A program made the translations under genes and the position numbers. Positions 9,188 to 18,785 of a stretch of DNA of 64,000 nt are shown in pieces. Where the stretch lies: assembly GCF_030440515.1 (NCBI RefSeq), contig NZ_CP076543.1, positions 4,499,501 to 4,563,500 of the forward strand, given 5' to 3'. The stretch comes from Streptomyces xanthophaeus (GTDB taxonomy: Bacteria > Actinomycetota > Actinomycetes > Streptomycetales > Streptomycetaceae). Below the pieces are notes generated by a model that made no database searches, was not told the DNA's origin, and was given only the letters and a program-made list of their open reading frames with translations. Position 1 is the first letter of the stretch, and each line of letters begins with the position of its first letter.

Positions 9188-9778
9188 TCAGGGGGCGGTG
9201 GGGGTGTTCTTCTGCCATTCGCGGCCGATCGAGCGCAGCAGGGCCGGGTAGACGCCGAGGTACCGGAACGGCTTGATGCCCAGCATGTAGAGGGCGCCGA
9301 GGCGGCCGTTCGGCTTGACCAGGACGGTCATCTGGCCGTGGTGGCCGCCCTCGCCGTCCGGGACCCAGCCGATGTGCAGCAGCCCGTGCATGGTCCGGTT
9401 GGCGCTCTCCGCCACCCACTCGTCGTGGGTCTGGTAGACGGAGGTGAAGGGGACCGCCCGCAGGTCGGGGCCCCGCTCGCCCTCGCGGAGGTCGGCCGGC
9501 AGGCGGTCGCGCAGGGTCGGGACCCGGTTGCCGATGCCGCCGTCGGGCTTGTCCCAGCCGAACAGTGCGCCGAGCTTCCAGCGGATCGCGAAGAGGGCGC
9601 GCGCCACGGGGGAGGGGACGGGGTCCCCGTTGCCGTCCGCGAACTGCTGCACCAGGCGGGCGAGGTCGTCGGGCCCGCCCGGGGTCGGCATTGCCCATAC
9701 GTCCTCGACCCGGAAGTCGGCGGCGATCTCGTGGATCCGCCAGGGGCGGGAGGTGTGCGCGGTCCTGGGGAGTCTCAT
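9188..9778 (-). CDS. DUF2867 family protein
   Basis: The 196-residue cytosolic-looking protein matches DUF2867, often found as the C-terminal part of NAD(P)-binding SDR-like proteins. Visible features include DDLARLVQQF near residue 40, a hydrophobic ALFAIRWKLGALFGW segment, and HDEWVAESANRTMHGLLHIGW around 120-140. The biochemical function is unknown. It is divergent from a TetR-family gene, and two near-identical palindromes fill the space between them, so it is very likely the target of that repressor. The inducer is not predictable. Confidence 0.75.
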   Translation of the reverse strand: MRLPRTAHTSRPWRIHEIAADFRVEDVWAMPTPGGPDDLARLVQQFADGNGDPVPSPVARALFAIRWKLGALFGWDKPDGGIGNRVPTLRDRLPADLREGERGPDLRAVPFTSVYQTHDEWVAESANRTMHGLLHIGWVPDGEGGHHGQMTVLVKPNGRLGALYMLGIKPFRYLGVYPALLRSIGREWQKNTPTAP

Positions 9779-9791
9779 CGGTGGGCCCCTT

Positions 9792-9813
9792 ATCTATACG
9801 ATGCCGTATAGAT
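9792..9813. promoter_or_regulatory. TetR operator 1
   Basis: ATCTATACG - ATGC - CGTATAGAT: 9-bp perfect arms, 22 bp in all. It lies 14-35 bp upstream of the DUF2867 start. Confidence 0.8.
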
Positions 9814-9827
9814 CGAGGCTAGCACTC

Positions 9828-9849
9828 ATCTATACGGCACCGTATAGAT
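9828..9849. promoter_or_regulatory. TetR operator 2
   Basis: ATCTATACGG - CA - CCGTATAGAT: 10-bp perfect arms, same outer 9 bp as operator 1 and 36 bp centre to centre from it. It lies 27-48 bp upstream of the tetR-like start. Confidence 0.8.
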
Positions 9850-9875
9850 GGGGGCCGTGTGAGGAGGAGCACAGC

Positions 9876-10433
9876 ATGGGCGCGACCCGCACACCGCGCG
9901 GAAAGTGGATCGAGGAAGGGCTGCGGGCGCTCGCCGCCGGCGGCCCCGAGGCCGTCCGCGTCGAGGCGCTGGCGCAGGCGCTCGGTGTCAGCAAAGGCGG
10001 TTTCTACGGGTACTTCGGCAGCCGGGGCGCGCTGCTCACCGAAATGCTCGACACCTGGGAGCACGCGGTGGCCGAGGCCGTGATCGAGCAGGTCGAGAGC
10101 GGCGGGGGAGACGCCCGGGCCAGGCTGGAGCGGCTGTTCGCGATCGCCTCGTCGGCCGACGGGCCGGTCAGGGGCACCACGGCCGACCTCGCGATCCGCG
10201 ACTGGGCCAGGCGCGACGAGGACGTCGCACAGCGGCTGCGGCGTACCGACAACCGGCGCATGGAGTACCTGCGTTCGCTGTTCCGCGACATCTGCACCGA
10301 CGAGGACGACGTCGAGGTCCGCTGCCTGCTGGCCTACTCGCTGCGGATCGGCGAACACTTCATCCACGTCGACCACGGTGCCCGCACGCACACGGAGGTC
10401 ATGGAGCTGACCCGGAACTGGCTCCTCAGGTAA
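9876..10433 (+). CDS. TetR/AcrR-family repressor
   Basis: The 185-residue protein has an N-terminal TetR DNA-binding domain (helix-turn-helix VEALAQALGVSKGGFYGYFGSRGALL, about residues 28-52) and an all-helical ligand domain. A perfect GAGGAGG ribosome site lies 9 nt before the ATG. It probably represses itself and the divergent DUF2867 gene through the two ATCTATACG palindromes in their shared promoter. The C-terminal half keeps the ADLAIRDWARRD segment common in this subgroup. Ligand unknown. Confidence 0.88.
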   Translation: MGATRTPRGKWIEEGLRALAAGGPEAVRVEALAQALGVSKGGFYGYFGSRGALLTEMLDTWEHAVAEAVIEQVESGGGDARARLERLFAIASSADGPVRGTTADLAIRDWARRDEDVAQRLRRTDNRRMEYLRSLFRDICTDEDDVEVRCLLAYSLRIGEHFIHVDHGARTHTEVMELTRNWLLR

Positions 10434-10551
10434 CCGGTAGGCACCGGACGCGGGGGACGGCCTGGACGGTTCCGTGCGCACGCATGCGGAAGGCCCCGGC
10501 CGAGGGAGCTCGGACGGGGCCCGTCGTGCACGTGCAGCCGGTGGGCGGCGG

Positions 10552-10701
10552 TCAGCCGCCGCACTGGCAGGGGGCGCCGGACTGGCAGCCGCAGCCGCAG
10601 CCGGAGCCGCACCCGCAGGCCGCGAGCAGCGGTAGCCGCAGCGGCTCCGGCCGCGGCGGCTGCTCCTGCTCCGGGGTGATGGGGACGGGGGAATCGGGCA
10701 T
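10552..10701 (-). CDS. Cysteine-rich 49-residue microprotein
   Basis: The ATG at 10701 follows a strong AGGAGGA ribosome site by 5 nt, which supports a real gene despite its size. The N-terminal 25 residues are Pro/Glu-rich (PEQEQPPRPEPL). The C-terminal 21 residues hold seven Cys (29, 31, 35, 37, 39, 45, 47) in CGCG-type spacing and end in CQCGG. This spacing is metallothionein-like and could bind zinc, copper or an iron-sulfur centre, but no family is assigned and the function is inference. It sits just downstream of phoU on the same strand, behind a hairpin. I recall similar short proteins at this place in other streptomycetes. Confidence 0.7.
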   Translation of the reverse strand: MPDSPVPITPEQEQPPRPEPLRLPLLAACGCGSGCGCGCQSGAPCQCGG

Positions 10702-10822
10702 GGTTCCTCCTCGCAGGGGCGGTGCCCCGCGGCATACGGGACTTCGTACGACGACCGCCCTCGCCCTCATTCATGCCCAGCGGTACCGGCGCGTCAACGG
10801 CGCATTGGGGCTCGGCGTGCCC

Positions 10823-10851
10823 GGGGTCCGGACGCCCTTCTTCCGGACCCC
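10823..10851 (-). terminator. Hairpin downstream of phoU
   Basis: Arms GGGGTCCGG / CCGGACCCC with an 11-nt loop, 19 bp beyond the phoU stop; no clear T-tract. Confidence 0.55.
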
Positions 10852-10869
10852 CCGCTTCCGGGGCCGGTG

Positions 10870-11547
10870 TCAGACGCCCTCGACCTGGGTCGGCTGCTGG
10901 AGGTCGTCCGCGTGCTCACCCGTGACCAGGTAGACCACGCGCTTGGCCACCGACACCGCGTGGTCCGCGAAGCGCTCGTAGTAGCGGCCCAGCAGGGTCA
11001 CGTCCACGGCCGTCTCGATGCCGTGCTTCCAGCGGTCGTCCATCAGGTGCTGGAACAGCGTGCGGTGCAGCTGGTCCATCTCGTCGTCGTCCTGCTCCAG
11101 CTGGAGGGCGAGGTCGACGTCCTTCGTGATGATCACCTCGGCGGCCTTCGCCATCAGGCGCTGCGCCAGCTGCCCCATCTCCAGGATGGTGGCGTGCAGG
11201 TCCCGCGGCACGGCCCGGTCCGGGAAGCGCAGCCGGGCGAGCTTCGCCACGTGCTGGGCGAGGTCACCGCTGCGCTCCAGGTCGGCGCTCATCCGCAGGG
11301 AGGTCACGACGATGCGAAGGTCGGTGGCGACCGGCTGCTGGCGGGCCAGGAGGGCGATGGCGCGGGCCTCCAGGTCGTGCTGGAGGTCGTCGACCTTCTG
11401 GTCGGCGGCGATGACGCTCTCGGCGAGCTTCAGGTCGGCGTCGAGCATGGACGTCGTGGCCCGCCCGATCGCGGAGCCGACGAGCCGGGCCATCTCGACC
11501 AGGCCTTCTCCGATCGAGTCCAGTTCCTCGTGGTACGCGTCGCGCAT
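10870..11547 (-). CDS. phoU: PhoU phosphate-signalling regulator
   Basis: The 225-residue protein has two PhoU three-helix repeats (about 5-100 and 115-210), each with the acidic E/D-x3-D metal-binding pattern, starting MRDAYHEELDSIGEGL. PhoU links the Pst phosphate transporter to the PhoR kinase and damps PhoP activation when phosphate is sufficient. It is divergent from phoR-phoP, as in other Streptomyces. The shared 217-bp promoter region contains PHO-box-like repeats on the phoU strand. ATG start with GAGAGGGA about 8 nt upstream. Confidence 0.93.
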   Translation of the reverse strand: MRDAYHEELDSIGEGLVEMARLVGSAIGRATTSMLDADLKLAESVIAADQKVDDLQHDLEARAIALLARQQPVATDLRIVVTSLRMSADLERSGDLAQHVAKLARLRFPDRAVPRDLHATILEMGQLAQRLMAKAAEVIITKDVDLALQLEQDDDEMDQLHRTLFQHLMDDRWKHGIETAVDVTLLGRYYERFADHAVSVAKRVVYLVTGEHADDLQQPTQVEGV

Positions 11548-11660
11548 GTCTCGTGTCCCTCTCTCGACCTACTACTGCGGTACTGCCCGTGGGCGGGCCG
11601 GGGCGGCCAGCGGCCCCACGTTGACACGGTGAGCCGCAAACGCGTCCGACTCCGGCACCA

Positions 11661-11691
11661 CAAGTGAATCAACCCCGTCGTCAGGGTGAAC
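11661..11691 (-). promoter_or_regulatory. PHO-box-like direct repeats in phoU-phoR intergenic region
   Basis: On the minus strand GTTCACCCTGA (11691-11681) is followed, after one degenerate 11-bp unit, by ATTCACTTG (11669-11661). The two good units start 22 bp apart, twice the 11-bp repeat length of PhoP binding sites. Suggests PhoP autoregulation and control of phoU. Confidence 0.5.
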
Positions 11692-11752
11692 TCTGGGCGA
11701 CGACTGTTCGAGGTGCCACCCGAACGGCTGTGGAAGTGTCGTCGTGCCTGCT

Positions 11753-11758
11753 TAACCT
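11753..11758 (+). promoter_or_regulatory. Probable leaderless -10 element of phoR
   Basis: TAACCT, 6 nt before the phoR ATG; no ribosome site present. Confidence 0.45.
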
Positions 11759-11764
11759 GGATCC

Positions 11765-12964
11765 ATGGACGTGAACGCGGCGGTCGCCGCAGCTGCAGCG
11801 ATCGCCGGTCTTTGCACCGGTGTGATCGCGATGCTGGCGTTCCGCTGGAGCGAGCGCGACCAGGCCCGCCCCACCCGGAGCTCCATGCGCCCCGATCTCA
11901 ACGCGGTGCTGCCGCCCGGCGTGGACACCGTCCTCTCCGTGCTGCGCTCCTCGGCGGTCGTACTGGACGAGGGCGACGCGGTGGTCAAGGCCAGCTCGGC
12001 GGCCTACGCCCTCGGCCTGGTCCGCGGCGGCAAGCTCGCCGTGGAGCCGATGCTCCACATGGCCCGCGACACCCGCCGCGACGGGGAGATACGACAGGTC
12101 GAGCTGGACCTGCCCCGGCGCGGTACCGGCCGGGGAGAGGCCCTCGCGGTCTCGGCACGCGTCGCCCCGCTCGGCTCCCGGCTGGTGCTCCTCCTGGTCG
12201 AGGACCTCACCGAGGCCCGCCGCATCGAGGCCGTACGCCGCGACTTCGTGGCCAACGTGTCCCACGAGCTGAAGACCCCGGTCGGAGCGATCTCCCTGCT
12301 GTCCGAGGCCGTCATGGACGCCGCGGACGACCCCGAGGCGGTCAGCCGCTTCGCGGGCCGCATGCAGATCGAGTCCACCCGGCTGATCAACCTCGTGCAG
12401 GAGCTCATCGACCTCTCCCGGGTACAGAACGACGACCCGCTGGAGGACGCCGAGCCCGTACGCGTGGACACGCTGGTCGCCGAGGCCATCGACCGCTGCC
12501 GCCACACGGCGTCCTCGAAGCAGATCACCATGGCCGCGGGCGGCACCGCCGACCTGCGCGTATGGGGCAACCGCGGACAGCTCGCGGCAGCCCTCGGAAA
12601 TCTGGTCGAGAACGCCGTCAACTACAGCCCCGCCCGCACCCGCGTCGGCATCGCCGGACGCAGGGTGACGGCCCCTGGGGGAGACTTGATCGAGATCGCC
12701 GTGACCGACCAGGGCATCGGCATCCCGGAAAAGGACCGCGAGCGCATCTTCGAGCGCTTCTACCGCGTGGACCCGGCCCGCTCCCGAGCCACGGGAGGAA
12801 CCGGCCTGGGCCTTGCGATCGTGAAGCACGTGGCGGCCTCGCACGGCGGGGAGGTGTCGGTATGGAGCTCGGAGGGCCAGGGTTCCACGTTCACCCTGCG
12901 ACTCCCTGAAGCAGCCGCCCCGGCCCCGGCGGCGGCCCACGCCACCCACCCGACCCCTGCCTGA
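11765..12964 (+). CDS. phoR: Phosphate-sensing histidine kinase PhoR/SenX3
   Basis: The 399-residue kinase has one or two N-terminal hydrophobic segments (about 5-25), a PAS-like input region (about 55-140), the HisKA phosphoacceptor box FVANVSHELKTPVGA (His about 167) and an HATPase domain. The ATPase shows the N box (LGNLVENAVNYSP), G1 (DQGIGIP), F box (ERIFERFYRVD) and G2 (GGTGLGLAIV). It phosphorylates PhoP under phosphate limitation. The C-terminus is Ala/Pro-rich. phoP follows after 39 nt with its own ribosome site, so the two are probably co-transcribed. Confidence 0.93.
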   Translation: MDVNAAVAAAAAIAGLCTGVIAMLAFRWSERDQARPTRSSMRPDLNAVLPPGVDTVLSVLRSSAVVLDEGDAVVKASSAAYALGLVRGGKLAVEPMLHMARDTRRDGEIRQVELDLPRRGTGRGEALAVSARVAPLGSRLVLLLVEDLTEARRIEAVRRDFVANVSHELKTPVGAISLLSEAVMDAADDPEAVSRFAGRMQIESTRLINLVQELIDLSRVQNDDPLEDAEPVRVDTLVAEAIDRCRHTASSKQITMAAGGTADLRVWGNRGQLAAALGNLVENAVNYSPARTRVGIAGRRVTAPGGDLIEIAVTDQGIGIPEKDRERIFERFYRVDPARSRATGGTGLGLAIVKHVAASHGGEVSVWSSEGQGSTFTLRLPEAAAPAPAAAHATHPTPA

Positions 12965-13003
12965 CCCAACCGCTCCAGCCATTCCTGCCCCGGAGGTCCT
13001 TCC

Positions 13004-13684
13004 GTGACCCGAGTGCTCGTCGTCGAGGATGAGGAATCCTTCAGCGACGCCCTGTCCTACATGCTCCGCAAGGAGGGCTTCGAGGTCGCCATCGCCGCGA
13101 CCGGGCCCGACGGGCTGGACGAATTCGAGCGCAACGGCGCCGACCTCGTCCTCCTCGACCTGATGCTTCCCGGCCTGCCCGGCACGGAGGTCTGCCGGCA
13201 GCTGCGCGGCCGCTCCAACGTCCCCGTGATCATGGTGACCGCCAAGGACAGCGAGATCGACAAGGTCGTCGGGCTGGAGATAGGAGCAGATGACTACGTC
13301 ACCAAGCCCTTCTCCTCCCGCGAGCTGGTCGCCCGCATCCGCGCGGTCCTGCGCCGCCGCGGCGAACCGGAGGAGGTCACCCCGGCGGCGCTGGAGGCCG
13401 GCCCCGTACGGATGGACGTCGACCGCCACGTGGTCACCGTCTCCGGCGGCAAGGTGGACCTCCCGCTGAAGGAGTTCGACCTGCTGGAGATGCTGCTGCG
13501 CAACGCGGGCCGCGTGCTGACCCGTATGCAGCTCATCGACCGGGTCTGGGGCGCCGACTACGTCGGTGACACCAAGACGCTGGACGTCCACGTCAAGCGC
13601 CTGCGCGCGAAGATCGAGCCGGACCCGGGCGCGCCGCGCTACCTGGTCACGGTGCGCGGCCTCGGCTACAAGTTCGAGCCGTAG
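13004..13684 (+). CDS. phoP: Phosphate response regulator PhoP
   Basis: A 226-residue OmpR/PhoB-type regulator. The receiver (1-115) has an acidic pocket (EDEE, 8-11), acceptor Asp in LLDLMLP (about 52) and Lys in YVTKPF (about 101). The winged-helix domain (130-226) has RVWGADYVGDTKTLDVHVKRLRAKI. It binds PHO boxes upstream of phosphate-scavenging genes and represses many antibiotic and nitrogen genes in Streptomyces. GTG start with GGAGG 7 nt upstream. A 17-bp copy of the end of this gene (GTTCGAGCCGTAGGCCG) recurs about 119 bp downstream. Confidence 0.95.
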   Translation: MTRVLVVEDEESFSDALSYMLRKEGFEVAIAATGPDGLDEFERNGADLVLLDLMLPGLPGTEVCRQLRGRSNVPVIMVTAKDSEIDKVVGLEIGADDYVTKPFSSRELVARIRAVLRRRGEPEEVTPAALEAGPVRMDVDRHVVTVSGGKVDLPLKEFDLLEMLLRNAGRVLTRMQLIDRVWGADYVGDTKTLDVHVKRLRAKIEPDPGAPRYLVTVRGLGYKFEP

Positions 13685-13825
13685 GCCGACGGCGTTCGCG
13701 CGGTCCGGGGCCGGCCGGAGGCCGGCACGGCGTCTCGAAGCCGGTGAGGCCCCCCGGGGCCTCGCCGTGCGAGGGGCGCACGCGGAAGGGGTTCGAGCCG
13801 TAGGCCGGACCCGGCCCTGAAGGCC

Positions 13826-13881
13826 GTACGGGAAGGGCCCCCACCCGCTGATGCGGATGGGGGCCCTTCCCGTATGCGTAC
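13826..13881. terminator. Bidirectional terminator between phoP and lipoprotein gene
   Basis: Very long stem: CGTACGGGAAGGGCCCCCA pairs with TGGGGGCCCTTCCCGTA, extended by CCGC/GCGG around a TGAT loop with one C-A mismatch. Serves two convergent genes. Confidence 0.85.
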
Positions 13882-13893
13882 GCGGGGTCCGCG

Positions 13894-14574
13894 TCAGTGG
13901 CCGGCGCTGTGCGAGGGGGAACCCGACGGCGTACCGGTGGCGCTGCCCGAGGCGGACCCGGACGGGGTGGCGCCCGCCACCGCGCCGGTGGCCCCGGCCG
14001 AGGGGGAGCCGGACGGGGAGCCCGAGGGGGAGCCGGACGGGGTGGCGGGCGCGGCCGGGGCCGCGGTCGGGCCGAACGGTGCGAACGCGCCGGTGGCCGG
14101 GACCACGAAGGCCTCCAGCTCGATGCCGCCCGTGCTGCTCAGCTGGAAGAGGACCTTCTGGACCTCGCCGTCCCGGACGGTCGCCGCGCCGTCCTCGATC
14201 ACGGCGGAGGCGTTGCCCTTGCCGCCGATCACGACGTAGCCGAGGGCCGGCACGGTGACCTTGCCGGAGCCTTCGGCCGGCTTCAGCGCGACCTTGCCCT
14301 TGCCACCCGGGAGGGTGATGCCGTCAAGCGTCTCCGCCTTGGTGCCGTTGTTGAAGACCGTCGCGGAGACGACCGCGGGGCCCTTCTCGCCCTTCTGGCC
14401 CTGGGTGATCACCAGTGCGTTCTGGACCTCGATCTCGCCCTTGGAGGCGGCGGCGTTGTCCGGCTTGATCTGGAGGGTCTGCGCTTCCTGGCCCGCACCG
14501 CATGCGGCCAGCGAGGCGATCGAGAACACGACGGCAGTGGCGGCGAGGGCGCCGCGTCGAAGGCTGCGGCTCAC
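13894..14574 (-). CDS. Secreted lipoprotein, DUF461-like
   Basis: The 226-residue precursor has a lipobox SLAACG (Cys about 25), so it is probably lipid-anchored on the outer face of the membrane. The middle (about 40-165) is a beta-rich domain (QNALVITQGQKGEKGPAVVSATVFNNG, interrupted) resembling the DUF461/PCuAC copper-chaperone fold, but without an obvious Met/His copper motif. The last 55 residues are a Pro/Ser/Gly/Ala tail built from SPSG repeats. GTG start, with AGGAG 10-11 nt upstream. Convergent with phoP; function unknown. Confidence 0.75.
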   Translation of the reverse strand: MSRSLRRGALAATAVVFSIASLAACGAGQEAQTLQIKPDNAAASKGEIEVQNALVITQGQKGEKGPAVVSATVFNNGTKAETLDGITLPGGKGKVALKPAEGSGKVTVPALGYVVIGGKGNASAVIEDGAATVRDGEVQKVLFQLSSTGGIELEAFVVPATGAFAPFGPTAAPAAPATPSGSPSGSPSGSPSAGATGAVAGATPSGSASGSATGTPSGSPSHSAGH

Positions 14575-15187
14575 GGCGGCGGCAACTCCTTGGACGAACG
14601 GAAGGGGCGGGTGGACGCTCGGAACGGCCGAGGTAAAGCCGCTCTAAGGGTGTGTCAGCGCGCTTAGGTTACCGAGCCGCCGCCCCGCCCCCGCACCCGA
14701 CCCTCCGCAGCGCAGCCGCCGCCCTGGGAGCGCCCCGCGATCTTGCATTCCGCCGTGCCGTTCACCGTGCCGTTCGCCGAGCCGTTCACCGGGCCGATCT
14801 TGTGGCGTTCGCATATCGTGCGCCGCACCCCTGTTGATCAATTTCCGGATTCCCTCGAACGCACTTCGTGATCAATTCGGGATTGGGCCGGAACCCGCCC
14901 GGTGAGGGCGGCCGCCAGTCGGACGGAGTAGTTCGGTTTCTCGACTCCGAACCCGGCAAAACGGGACGTACGTCACACTGATGGGGGTGCCGGGCAGGTG
15001 TAGCGTGGCCCTTTCGCCTGGTCCGCGCAGCGCCCCCGACCTGCGAATACCCCCTTCCGGAAGCTCTCCGCAGCACGTTCGTGTCGCTGTTGTCAAGCCC
15101 CGAGATGTGCCCTGACCTGCGAAAACGCCATTCATAACAGTCAGTTCTCGTGTTACCCTGGATAGCCACGGAAGGGGTACCTGTCAC
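14575..15187. other. Long intergenic region upstream of carD
   Basis: 613 bp with no credible gene. It holds the carD promoter and is less G+C-rich than its surroundings around 14820-14960. TGATCAATT occurs twice, 34 bp apart (14835 and 14869), each followed by a GGATT/GGGATT sequence. The part next to the lipoprotein gene should hold that gene's promoter, but no clear hexamers are visible. Confidence 0.5.
15131..15159 (+). promoter_or_regulatory. Probable carD promoter
   Basis: TTCATA (15131-15136), 17-bp spacer, TACCCT (15154-15159), giving a start near 15166 and a short leader before carD. Confidence 0.45.
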
Positions 15188-15670
15188 ATGACGTTCAAGG
15201 TTGGCGACACCGTGGTCTATCCCCATCACGGGGCCGCGCTGATCGAGGCCATTGAGACTCGTCAGATCAAAGGCGTGGACAAGACCTACTTGGTGCTCAA
15301 GGTCGCCCAGGGCGACCTGACGGTTCGTGTGCCTGCGGACAATGCGGAGTTCGTCGGCGTTCGCGACGTAGTCGGCCAGGACGGGCTGGACCGGGTCTTC
15401 GAGGTGCTTCGTGCACCGTATGCAGAAGAGCCGACGAACTGGTCCCGGCGCTACAAGGCAAATCTGGAGAAGCTCGCTTCTGGCGATGTCATCAAGGTCG
15501 CCGAAGTGGTGCGTGACCTGTGGCGTCGTGAGCGTGAGCGCGGGCTTTCCGCGGGTGAGAAGCGCATGCTCGCGAAGGCACGCCAGATTCTGGTGAGCGA
15601 GCTCGCGCTCGCTGAGAACACGAACGAGGACAAGGCCGAGGCCCTCCTCGACGAGGTGCTCGCGTCCTGA
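15188..15670 (+). CDS. carD: CarD-family RNA polymerase-binding transcription regulator
   Basis: The 160-residue protein starts [17 protein letters not shown], the signature of the Tudor-like RNAP-interacting domain (1-55) that contacts the beta subunit. It is followed by the helical DNA-binding domain containing the conserved Trp ([13 protein letters not shown], about 85) that stabilises the open promoter complex. The protein is essential in mycobacteria and controls rRNA and housekeeping promoters. Its position directly before ispD-ispF matches other actinobacteria. Ribosome site GGAAGGGG is about 10 nt before the ATG. Confidence 0.93.
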   Translation: MTFKVGDTVVYPHHGAALIEAIETRQIKGVDKTYLVLKVAQGDLTVRVPADNAEFVGVRDVVGQDGLDRVFEVLRAPYAEEPTNWSRRYKANLEKLASGDVIKVAEVVRDLWRRERERGLSAGEKRMLAKARQILVSELALAENTNEDKAEALLDEVLAS

Positions 15671-15940
15671 CGCGAGTCCCCGTGCACCATTTGGTGCGCA
15701 GCTTGCCGCGGTGCCCGATGACAAGGTCTCTCCTCCACGAGAGGCCTGTTGCCGGGCGCTGCGGCATGTCTGTATCCGTACCTTTTGCCTTACTGCCTCA
15801 CCGCCACCCTCTCGATGGCGTGCCGGGCCCGGGCAGCCTGCTCGACCGGTCGTCACGGAAGGGGCGAGGGGCGTCGCACCCGGCACCCTTCAGGCCATAC
15901 CCATGTCGGCCGAAGTCACAAACCTGGCTCGGAGCTACTG

Positions 15941-16687
15941 ATGTCTGACGTAACGCGTCCCCACCGCACCGCCGCGGTGATCCCGGCCGCCGGCCGGGGG
16001 GTACGCCTCGGTCCCGGTGCCCCCAAGGCCCTTCGGGCCCTCGGCGGCACCCCGATGCTCATCCATGCCGTACGCGCGATGGCCCGCTCCCGCGCGGTCT
16101 CCCTCGTGGTGGTCGTCGCCCCGCCCGCCGAGGCCGCCGAGGTGCGCCTGCTGCTGGACGAGCACGCGCTGCCCGAGCGCACCGAGCTGCTGGTCGTCCC
16201 CGGCGGGGAGACCCGCCAGGAGTCCGTCCGCGCCGGCCTGGACGCGCTGCCGCCGGACATCACCTCCGTACTCATCCACGACGCGGCCCGCCCGCTCGTT
16301 CCCGTGGACACCGTGGACTCGGTCGTCGAAGCCGTACGCGACGGAGCGCCCGCCGTGGTGCCCGCGCTGCCCCTGGCCGACACCGTCAAGGAGGTCGAGC
16401 CCGGCAAGCCCGGCGAGCCCGAGCCGGTCCTCGGCACGCCCGAGCGGGCCCGGCTGCGCGCCGTGCAGACCCCGCAGGGCTTCGACCTGGCCACCCTCCG
16501 GCAGGCGCACGCCGCGATCGCCGTCGACGGCGAGGGCGCCACCGACGACGCCGGCATGGTGGAACGCCTCGGTGTCACCGTCATGGTGATCCCGGGCCAC
16601 GAAGAGGCCTTCAAGGTCACCCGCCCGCTCGACCTGGTCCTCGCCGAGGCCGTACTCGCCCGCAGGAGGGCCACCGATGGCTACTGA
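15941..16687 (+). CDS. ispD: 2-C-methyl-D-erythritol 4-phosphate cytidylyltransferase
   Basis: Third enzyme of the MEP isoprenoid pathway: makes CDP-methylerythritol from MEP and CTP. The 248-residue product has the nucleotide-binding loop [20 protein letters not shown] (about 12-31), [13 protein letters not shown] (about 90) and [10 protein letters not shown] (about 110). The frame is open upstream to 15749, but the conserved N-terminus starts at the ATG at 15941 with GGAG 7 nt upstream. Overlaps ispF by 11 nt, so the two are translationally coupled. It has a small Pro/Gly/Glu-rich insert ([16 protein letters not shown]). Confidence 0.93.
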   Translation: MSDVTRPHRTAAVIPAAGRGVRLGPGAPKALRALGGTPMLIHAVRAMARSRAVSLVVVVAPPAEAAEVRLLLDEHALPERTELLVVPGGETRQESVRAGLDALPPDITSVLIHDAARPLVPVDTVDSVVEAVRDGAPAVVPALPLADTVKEVEPGKPGEPEPVLGTPERARLRAVQTPQGFDLATLRQAHAAIAVDGEGATDDAGMVERLGVTVMVIPGHEEAFKVTRPLDLVLAEAVLARRRATDGY

Positions 16688-17189
16688 GCCGACCACGCAC
16701 ACCGCCCCGCTGATCCCGCTCGTCGGCATCGGCACCGACGTGCACGCCTTCGAGACCGGCCGCGAGCTGTGGTGCGCCGGCCTGCTCTGGGAGGGCGAGG
16801 ACGGCCTCGCCGGGCACTCCGACGGCGACGTCGCCGCCCACGCCGCCTGCGACGCGCTCTTCTCCGCCGCCGGTGTCGGTGACCTCGGCGCGCACTTCGG
16901 TACCTCCCGCCCCGAGTGGTCCGGCGCCGCCGGTGTCACCCTTCTGGCGGAGGCGGCCCGTATCGTCCGTGCCGAGGGCTTCGAGATCGGCAACATCGCC
17001 ATCCAGGTGATCGGCGTACGCCCGAAGATCGGCAAGCGGCGCGAAGAAGCACAGAAGGCGCTCGCGGCCGCCGCCGGCGCCCCCGTCTCCGTGTCCGGCA
17101 CCACCACCGACGGGCTGGGGCTCACCGGCCGCGCCGAGGGGCTCGCCGCGATCGCCACGGCCCTCGTGTACCGGACGAACCGGTCCTGA
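16677..17189 (+). CDS. ispF: 2-C-methyl-D-erythritol 2,4-cyclodiphosphate synthase
   Basis: Forms MEcPP from CDP-ME 2-phosphate in the MEP pathway. The 170 residues include the metal-binding motif GIGTDVHAF (Asp and His about 20-22), [18 protein letters not shown] (about 43-60) and the C-terminal [17 protein letters not shown]. The start overlaps the end of ispD. A small hairpin follows the stop, then cysS with its own leaderless promoter. An ispD-ispF pair is the usual actinobacterial arrangement; here they stay separate rather than fused. Confidence 0.93.
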   Translation: MATEPTTHTAPLIPLVGIGTDVHAFETGRELWCAGLLWEGEDGLAGHSDGDVAAHAACDALFSAAGVGDLGAHFGTSRPEWSGAAGVTLLAEAARIVRAEGFEIGNIAIQVIGVRPKIGKRREEAQKALAAAAGAPVSVSGTTTDGLGLTGRAEGLAAIATALVYRTNRS

Positions 17190-17224
17190 TCCCTCGTAGC
17201 GGCCGTACATCTTCGGCAACAAAG

Positions 17225-17256
17225 GTGCCCCGGGTCCCGAAAGGGTCGCGGGGCAC
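17225..17256 (+). terminator. Hairpin between ispF and cysS
   Basis: GTGCCCCG / CGGGGCAC arms with an inner GGTCCC-GAAA-GGG pairing. No T-tract; likely terminator or attenuator. Confidence 0.5.
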
Positions 17257-17270
17257 TGCTACAGGGCCAC

Positions 17271-17276
17271 TACCCT
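17271..17276 (+). promoter_or_regulatory. Probable leaderless -10 element of cysS
   Basis: TACCCT followed by 7 nt and the GTG start of cysS; no ribosome site. Confidence 0.5.
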
Positions 17277-17283
17277 GGATGCC

Positions 17284-18690
<1,407 letters not shown>

Positions 18691-18709
18691 GCCCAGGCAG
18701 CTGAGCTTG

Positions 18710-18739
18710 GTGTGCTGCCCGGAGCTCCGGGCGGCACAC
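18710..18739 (+). terminator. Terminator of cysS
   Basis: 15-bp arms GTGTGCTGCCCGGAG / CTCCGGGCGGCACAC with one G-U pair, followed by TCTTC. Confidence 0.75.
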
Positions 18740-18785
18740 TCTTCATACGTACATACCGCAGCACCAACGAAAACAGGTAGAAGTC

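Noticed and set aside
15671..15940. Extended N-terminus of IspD from 15749
   Set aside because: The extra 64 residues have no conservation pattern; the conserved start with GGAG is at 15941.
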